NCBI GenBank assembly: GCA_015064805.1
Contig: SVRN01000001.1
Location: 122,302 to 178,603, forward strand
From: Oscillospiraceae bacterium
GTDB taxonomy: Bacteria > Bacillota > Clostridia > Oscillospirales > CAG-272
Direction of reading: 5' to 3'
Length of the DNA: 56,302 nucleotides
Shown here: positions 51,875 to 56,302 of the stretch, piece after piece
Position numbering within the stretch: position 1 is the first letter of the stretch
Layout of the letters: the number at the start of each line of letters is the position of its first letter
Program-made: the position numbers and the translations under genes
Notes under the pieces: model-generated
Databases searched by the model: none
Told to the model about the DNA's origin: nothing
The model's input: only the letters and a program-made list of their open reading frames with translations

Positions 51875-52045
51875 TTACTGAATGCGCTTGCGCTGGCAAA
51901 GGTAGCTGACCGCGCTGTAAATAAGCGACACACCCAACAGCACGCCAACGCAGGCCGCGGCTTTACCAAGTGAGGTTTCCGTCATTTCCTGCATCAAGGC
52001 CGCATCGGCGGTATCAAAGGAATACAAATAGTCACGCAGACGATT
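51875..52045 (-). pseudogene. C-terminal remnant of a second ABC-2-type permease
   Basis: Reading the minus strand, the frame ends in a TAA at 51875-51877 and encodes SLGKAAACVGVLLGVSLIYS, a terminal membrane helix, preceded by a linker (NRLRDYLYSFDTADAALMQE). Its 5' part is missing where the relaxase sequence begins near 52045. It stands 18 nt before the intact permease and was probably its partner. Confidence 0.6.
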
Positions 52046-53235
52046 GGGAATGGGAGAAACGTCGATACGGCAAGTATGGCGGTATCGTCGCTTACCACGG
52101 ATACCAAAGCTTCAAACCCGGTGAGGTAACACCCGAGCAATGCCACGCGCTCGGGGTAGAGCTTGCCAAGAGGTTGTGGGGCGATAAGTACGAAGTTCTC
52201 GTTGCCAGCCACCGAGATCACGAGCATCTACACAACCATTTTATTTTGAATAGCGTTAGTTTCAAGGACGGAGAAAAGTTCCACTGTCCACCGTATTATC
52301 ACGACACGGTGATGGCACCCGAATCGGACAAGCTCTGTCTTGAACACAATCTCTCGGTGATCCAGAACCCACAGAGGAAACGTGCACCATACGTCGCGTA
52401 TATGGCTGAGAAGAAAGGTAAGTCATCCCACAGAACGCTATTGAAAATGGATATTGACGATGCCATCGCGGATTGTATGTTACCAAGTCATTTTCAATTC
52501 GCTCTGACTCGGCGCGGCTATACCTTGCTGCGTGGGAAGGAGTATAAGCATCCTTGTGTAATAGCGAAAGGATGGAAACGTCCTATTCGTATAGACAGCC
52601 TCGGAGAGCGCTACACACCCGAAGCTATTGAGAAAAGGATTCTTTCAAGGCGAGAATATCGAACACCGTACTATCCGAGTCGCCCGCCGCTTTATGAGAT
52701 TTGGGATCGTCGTAAGAGCTACAATCAATACAACACGATTGAACTAATTTTTATGATCGTGCTTGAGCTGTTTGGTATTGATACAAGCGGCAAGGTGATT
52801 CAGAACGATAACTACCAAGAACCGCTATCTCCCGCTATGCGCCAAGAGCAGATTTATTTAGACCGATATATGCAGACGGTCAACCTCATCAACCGCAACG
52901 ACCTCGGTACTGCCGATAGAGTACAAGCCTTCATTGATGAAAAAGAAGCGGAGATGACTGCCCTTATATCTGCACGCAACAAGATCGATAACCGCCGCCG
53001 AAGAGCAACAACTGAAGCTGAGAAAGACGAATGTTCACGTAAGCGCAAAGCCATAAGTGCCGAACTAAAAATGCTTCGCCACGATATCAACTTGGCTAAG
53101 GGCGTATTCCCGATGATCGAAAACCTAAAAGAAAAGCTCCGCGTTGAGATGGAGCAAGAACAAGAAATGTTCCCGAGAGAAACGGGAGCGAAAATTCAAC
53201 CTAAAATTAAAAGAAATGAGGAAAAACAAAGATGA
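52046..53235 (+). pseudogene. Mobilisation relaxase lacking its N-terminus
   Basis: The frame contains the histidine triad HRDHEHLHNHF preceded by GIVAYHGYQSF, typical of MobP/MobA-type relaxases of clostridial conjugative elements, and a helical C-terminal part. About the first 100 residues, which hold the catalytic Tyr, are missing; the codons before 52046 are antisense to the permease remnant. It is thus cut off at a recombination junction and cannot nick DNA as such. The stop overlaps the ParB-like start as ATGA. Confidence 0.8.
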
Positions 53236-54131
53236 TTACCAATTCAAACAAAAGAATCGAGACCACCATTAATTACAACTTGGATATGTTTACACCCATG
53301 CGGGATCATCCGTTCCAAGTGCGCGATGACAGCGATATGCAGCAGTTGATGGAGAGCATCAAAGAGTACGGCGTAATCGTACCGATTCTTGTGCGCCCCA
53401 ATCCCATTGAAGGTGGTGCAAAGTATGAGATCGTGTCGGGACACCGCCGCTTTGAAGCCTGCAAGCGGCTTGGTATTGAGGACATTCCCGTAATTGTTCG
53501 CAACTTGGATGACGATGAGGCGATTCTTGCGATGGTTGATTCCAACCTTCACAGAGAACAACTGCTTCCGTCGGAAAAAGCCTTCGCGTACAAAATGAAG
53601 TTCGATGCGCTGAAACGGCAGGGAGCACGGAGTGATTTAACTTCGGAGCAAGTTGCACCGAAGTTATCTACCGAGATAATCGCGGAGCAGGAGAACACGA
53701 GCAAGGACACGATCAAGCGGTATATTCGCTTAACTAAACTTATCAAGCCTTTGCTTGATTTAGTGGATGAAGGCAAGATCGCGTTAACTCCTGCCGAGAA
53801 ATTATCTTACCTCAAGGAGGAAGAGCAGCGAGCTCTTGCCGAACTGATTCAAGATTACGAGGCAACTCCGTCGCTCTCGCAGGCGGTAAAACTAAAAGAA
53901 ATGAGTGCAATGCAGTTGCTTGATGCGGATATGATGTTTGAGGTCATGAGCCGACCGAAGCCAAATCAAAAAGAAACGCTGAAGCTCGATTTGGAATCTC
54001 TGCGAACTTTCTTCCCTAATTATACGCCGAAAGATATAGAGAGTGCAATTCTGCGAATCTTAACCGAATGGCAAAAGCGTGAGCAGAGCAAGGTGTCGAG
54101 CCGTAATAACTGGGATAGAGACGGGAGGTAA
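53232..54131 (+). CDS. ParB/RepB-type partition protein
   Basis: A 299-aa protein with the ParB N-terminal nuclease-like domain: YGVIVPILVRP, VSGHRRFEACKRLG and NLHREQLLPSEKAFAYK, followed by a helix-turn-helix region (TSKDTIKRYIRLTKLI). Such genes are common in conjugative elements for maintenance or regulation. It is the second gene of the element remnant and overlaps the relaxase. Confidence 0.88.
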   Translation: MITNSNKRIETTINYNLDMFTPMRDHPFQVRDDSDMQQLMESIKEYGVIVPILVRPNPIEGGAKYEIVSGHRRFEACKRLGIEDIPVIVRNLDDDEAILAMVDSNLHREQLLPSEKAFAYKMKFDALKRQGARSDLTSEQVAPKLSTEIIAEQENTSKDTIKRYIRLTKLIKPLLDLVDEGKIALTPAEKLSYLKEEEQRALAELIQDYEATPSLSQAVKLKEMSAMQLLDADMMFEVMSRPKPNQKETLKLDLESLRTFFPNYTPKDIESAILRILTEWQKREQSKVSSRNNWDRDGR

Positions 54132-54136
54132 AATAT

Positions 54137-54364
54137 TTGGAATTGATGAAGAGAGCAGTATACGTTCTGTTATGGCTGGCTCACGATAAAAGTGGTGAAT
54201 ACAGACCACGCTCGTGTATTCCAAAGCACGAGATAGAAGCAATCGTCCGCGCCTTTTATCCCGCGGTAGTGGCGTTCTTTGAAAGCGAGGAAGGTAAGCG
54301 CGAGTTTGAAGATTGGAAGGCAAAGAAAGAGGCAGAGAAGCCTTCTAAAGCAAAAACAGCTTAA
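54137..54364 (+). CDS. Small element-encoded hypothetical protein
   Basis: A 75-aa acidic/basic protein with no family recognised with certainty. The TTG start at 54137 is 8 nt from GGGAGG, better placed than the ATG at 54146. It has a possible helical N-terminus and a charged Lys/Glu tail. Such small genes follow ParB-like genes in many clostridial integrative elements. Confidence 0.5.
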   Translation: MELMKRAVYVLLWLAHDKSGEYRPRSCIPKHEIEAIVRAFYPAVVAFFESEEGKREFEDWKAKKEAEKPSKAKTA

Positions 54365-54426
54365 CCAGAAAACCTGTGCCGCATATAGCGACACAGGCAT
54401 ACATAGAAATGCTTATTCATCAATGA

Positions 54427-54471
54427 CCGTACTTGAATGACAGTTGCTTTTCGAGTATGGTTTTCTTTTTT
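54427..54471 (+). terminator. Rho-independent terminator
   Basis: Stem CCGTACTTGAA/TTCGAGTATGG (two G-U pairs) then TTTTCTTTTTT. A second, imperfect stem lies at 54373-54397. Confidence 0.75.
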
Positions 54472-54575
54472 ATTTGCGACTATGTTGGGTACAAAAAACA
54501 AAGAATCCGAACGCATCCCCAATTAGGAATAAGTTCGGATTATCTTTGTTTGGCAAAGGCTTATAATATTGATAC

Positions 54576-54642
54576 GGTTTCACAGGGTTTCAAAAGGTTT
54601 CACTTTTTCCGCTATGGTTTCATTTTCGGTGGTAGGGTTTCA
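54576..54642. repeat. Phased GGTTTCA heptamer array
   Basis: GGTTTCA occurs at 54576, 54586, 54596, 54616 and 54636, that is at exact intervals of 10, 10, 20 and 20 bp, so all lie on one face of the helix. The last two lie at the 3' end of the minus-strand gene. It looks like a set of protein-binding sites. Confidence 0.8.
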
Positions 54643-54851
54643 CCCGGCTCTTTTGCCTTACCTTCCTCTGTCGCAACGACTACGGAAATATCCTCAAAAC
54701 AGTCCTTCGATGCAAATGATCTGCGAAGATAATCGTGCCCTCCATCAACGGCACAGGCACCACAGCTACAGCTGACATAATCGTGCCGATATGTGGATTC
54801 TATCTCATCCCCGCAAATTTTGCAGCGGATGGCATTCTTTACTATTCTCAT
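54612..54851 (-). CDS. Small zinc-ribbon protein (DUF7695-like)
   Basis: A 79-aa protein. The ribbon is CKICGDEIES and CSCGACAVDGGHDYLRR, a pattern common in phage and integrative-element proteins of Firmicutes. GGAGAAA lies about 7 nt upstream. The C-terminal tail is longer than in most relatives. Its function is unknown. Confidence 0.7.
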   Translation of the reverse strand: MRIVKNAIRCKICGDEIESTYRHDYVSCSCGACAVDGGHDYLRRSFASKDCFEDISVVVATEEGKAKEPGETLPPKMKP

Positions 54852-54894
54852 TATCTTTCTCCGTTAAAATAAGCGCAACAGACTGACCTTCGGC

Positions 54895-54951
54895 CTAGGT
54901 TGCTTTCTGCTTTCGCATAGATATGATTTTATCTTTTTGAGCCGTTGTCAT
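54895..54951 (-). pseudogene. Fragment of a small helix-turn-helix protein
   Basis: An 18-codon frame, MTTAQKDKIISMRKQKAT then TAG, with GGAGG just upstream. The sequence resembles the start of the small sigma-like/helix-turn-helix proteins of mobile elements, but a stop codon and loss of the remainder indicate decay. Confidence 0.4.
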
Positions 54952-55192
54952 AGTTTTTCCTCCGTTCTGAGGGGTTACCTCACTTCGCCACCGAGGAAAA
55001 AAAGTGCGTTTTGGCGGATAATCTGCAAAGTCGGAAAAAAAGAAAGCCCACCGACGAGATTTTTTCTCCTCGATGGGAACAAAAATTACAGAAACAATGC
55101 AATTTCATAAAAAATATGGTATAATAAAATGTCCAATGATTATTTCGGTACAGTACCGCTTTAGAAATATACTTCATGTGAGGATAAGCACG
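54952..55192. other. Intergenic region before the DUF gene at 55193
   Basis: No gene is seen. A -10 box TATAAT at 55120-55125 with ATGCAA 17 bp upstream (55097-55102) is a possible promoter. Short A- and T-rich tracts are present, without clear larger structure. Confidence 0.4.
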
Positions 55193-55558
55193 ATGAAAAA
55201 CACAGAACAATTCACTATGCGTGGAAAGACCACGCAGTTTACAACTATTGATGATTTCCAAGGTATCGTTGAAGAACTGGAATCCAGGGGGCTGTTCCAT
55301 GACGCCACTATTGAGCATATTGGTCATGATGCAGAATGCACCTCGATAAGTTTTCATCATTACGAAGACCCGGAATACAAAATGTACACATTGGTTTTTG
55401 AAGGGTCTGTGGACTTGCAGATGAATTACGATGCTCGGCTGTTAGTGATTTATGAGATAGCCATGACCGCCGGAGATTGTATTGAGGCGGTTTTTGATGG
55501 AACTGGCATCATTGTAAAGGCAGAAAAAGTAAAGTTGACGATACGTGAACTTGTATAA
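55193..55558 (+). CDS. Hypothetical protein
   Basis: A 121-aa acidic protein of unknown function. The start at 55193 (MKNTEQF) has GAGGA about 8 nt upstream; the longer in-frame frame from 55073 lacks one and includes the promoter. It appears as a mix of strands and helices with no membrane segment. Context is the mobile-element remnant. Confidence 0.5.
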   Translation: MKNTEQFTMRGKTTQFTTIDDFQGIVEELESRGLFHDATIEHIGHDAECTSISFHHYEDPEYKMYTLVFEGSVDLQMNYDARLLVIYEIAMTAGDCIEAVFDGTGIIVKAEKVKLTIRELV

Positions 55559-55572
55559 ATATCATACATAAA

Positions 55573-55620
55573 CAAAAAAACCCACCACGCATACAGCTTT
55601 TGCTAATGCGCGGTGGGTTT
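55573..55620. terminator. Bidirectional terminator
   Basis: Stem AACCCACCACGCAT/ATGCGCGGTGGGTT flanked by A- and T-runs, between two convergent genes. Confidence 0.85.
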
Positions 55621-55625
55621 TGTGC

Positions 55626-56302
55626 TTAGTTAGGAATCTTCAGTTTCCAGCCAGAATAGATGACATTGGAAGTCAGTCCGTTCAGCTTTTTGATTTCCGG
55701 GTATCGGCTACCCTTGCCAAGGTACTTGGCAGAAATGTCCCACAGGGTATCGCCACGCACCACCGTATGGATACGGTACTCCTCGTCCTTGACGGGAGCG
55801 TTGGTGTTGATCGTGGGATAAATAGCGGTGCCGTCATTGGTGAACACAAAGGTGCCGGGATGCTCATCCGCAGCCTTCTTGGCATTGGTGAGGATGCGAT
55901 ACGCACCAACCTGGGACTTCTTGTCCGACCAGGTTTTGCGGACACGATAGTATCCTTCGGTCAGCTTCTCCGGGTAAGTAATAACAGGAGTTTCATCCTT
56001 ATCTTCGGTGGTATCATCCACCATGGGTTCGGAAAGACCTGCCTTTACATCTGCACGGAAGGTATCCATGGACTTGCCGTGCTTGGGAAACCAGTGCATG
56101 ACGTCACCATGATTGGAGGCAACCTTCTGCTTGTAACCCTCGGAGTGGCAGATGATGTTCTCCTCGGTCAGACCGTACAGCTTGCACAGATACACGCAAA
56201 GTTCAACGGCCTCCCGGTACACCTTCTTGAAATAGGTGTAGTCCAGAAGACCGTCCTCGCAGATCTCAAAGCCGATATGGGTGTTGTTTGCAGAACCTCC
56301 GG
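55626..56302 (-). CDS. N-acetylmuramoyl-L-alanine amidase with C-terminal LysM (partial)
   Basis: A phage- or element-type endolysin whose 5' part lies beyond the right edge. The visible part begins GSANNTHIGFEICED, which is the amidase-2 core, and continues HSEGYKQ and HGDVMHWFPKHGKSM. A linker leads to a C-terminal LysM domain (HTVVRGDTLWDISAKYLGKG). It would cleave the bond between MurNAc and L-Ala in the cell wall. Typical of conjugative elements and prophages. Confidence 0.88.
   Translation of the reverse strand, partial: GGSANNTHIGFEICEDGLLDYTYFKKVYREAVELCVYLCKLYGLTEENIICHSEGYKQKVASNHGDVMHWFPKHGKSMDTFRADVKAGLSEPMVDDTTEDKDETPVITYPEKLTEGYYRVRKTWSDKKSQVGAYRILTNAKKAADEHPGTFVFTNDGTAIYPTINTNAPVKDEEYRIHTVVRGDTLWDISAKYLGKGSRYPEIKKLNGLTSNVIYSGWKLKIPN

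Noticed and set aside
51970-52045. First codons of the relaxase reading frame
   Set aside because: They are antisense to the permease remnant and do not resemble relaxase N-termini; the ORF is open by chance across the junction.

Overview
The window looks like a chromosomal piece of an anaerobic, gut-type member of the Firmicutes (Clostridia). The signs are strong purine-rich ribosome-binding sites, near-consensus sigma-A promoters with 17-bp spacers, many ATGA start/stop overlaps, a DUF1836 protein, an oxygen-sensitive glycyl-radical enzyme and galactan/pectin-type carbohydrate loci. The species cannot be named from sequence alone. Gene assignments rest on reading motifs and family resemblance; no database search was run.

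Layout. 1-4060 (minus): polyamine importer potABCD, cut by the left edge. 4.2-7.1 kb: a SpoIVFB-like M50 membrane protein lacking the catalytic Glu, a DUF1836 regulator, tRNA-Leu(GAG) with terminator, and two small hypothetical genes. 7.1-8.95 kb (minus): a CASTOR/POLLUX-like ion channel. 9.2-21.5 kb: a beta-1,4-galactan/oligosaccharide locus with a secreted GH53-CBM lipoprotein, a GH13 lipoprotein, an unknown 601-aa protein, a zinc-ribbon protein, a cytoplasmic GH53, then a MalEFG-type ABC importer and its ATPase. A LacI-family regulator (minus) separates this from a divergent sugar-acid operon (22.7-28.4 kb): UlaG-like lactonase, zinc dehydrogenase, 2-hydroxyacid dehydrogenase, class II aldolase, PfkB-like protein lacking its catalytic Asp, YhcH-type protein and KDPG aldolase.

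28.5-33.9 kb holds metabolic and housekeeping singles: flavin reductase, MalY/PatB aminotransferase, esterase, membrane protein, Nudix hydrolase, DUF1295 and DUF1349 proteins. 33.9-37.5 kb (minus) encodes a very large double-TIR/SEL1/TPR protein with thirteen 141-bp repeats plus a small acidic/basic companion, a likely defence or signalling module. 38.0-42.3 kb is the most novel-looking unit: a short glycyl-radical enzyme with an ACWE active-site motif, its activase, and a cytoplasmic right-handed beta-helix protein, apparently one operon.

42.3-51.1 kb is accessory and partly decayed: a TipAS remnant, MATE pump, radical SAM protein, nucleotidyltransferase, hypothetical protein, a peptide deformylase stub, and two 5' fragments of one alcohol dehydrogenase gene. 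Embedded in it is an amino-sugar unit of NagA with two atypical ROK proteins. 51.1-56.3 kb begins with ABC-2 permease genes, the second cut by a junction at about 52045. There a conjugative-element remnant begins: relaxase lacking its N-terminus, ParB-like protein, small element genes, a phased GGTTTCA repeat array and an amidase/LysM endolysin running off the right edge.
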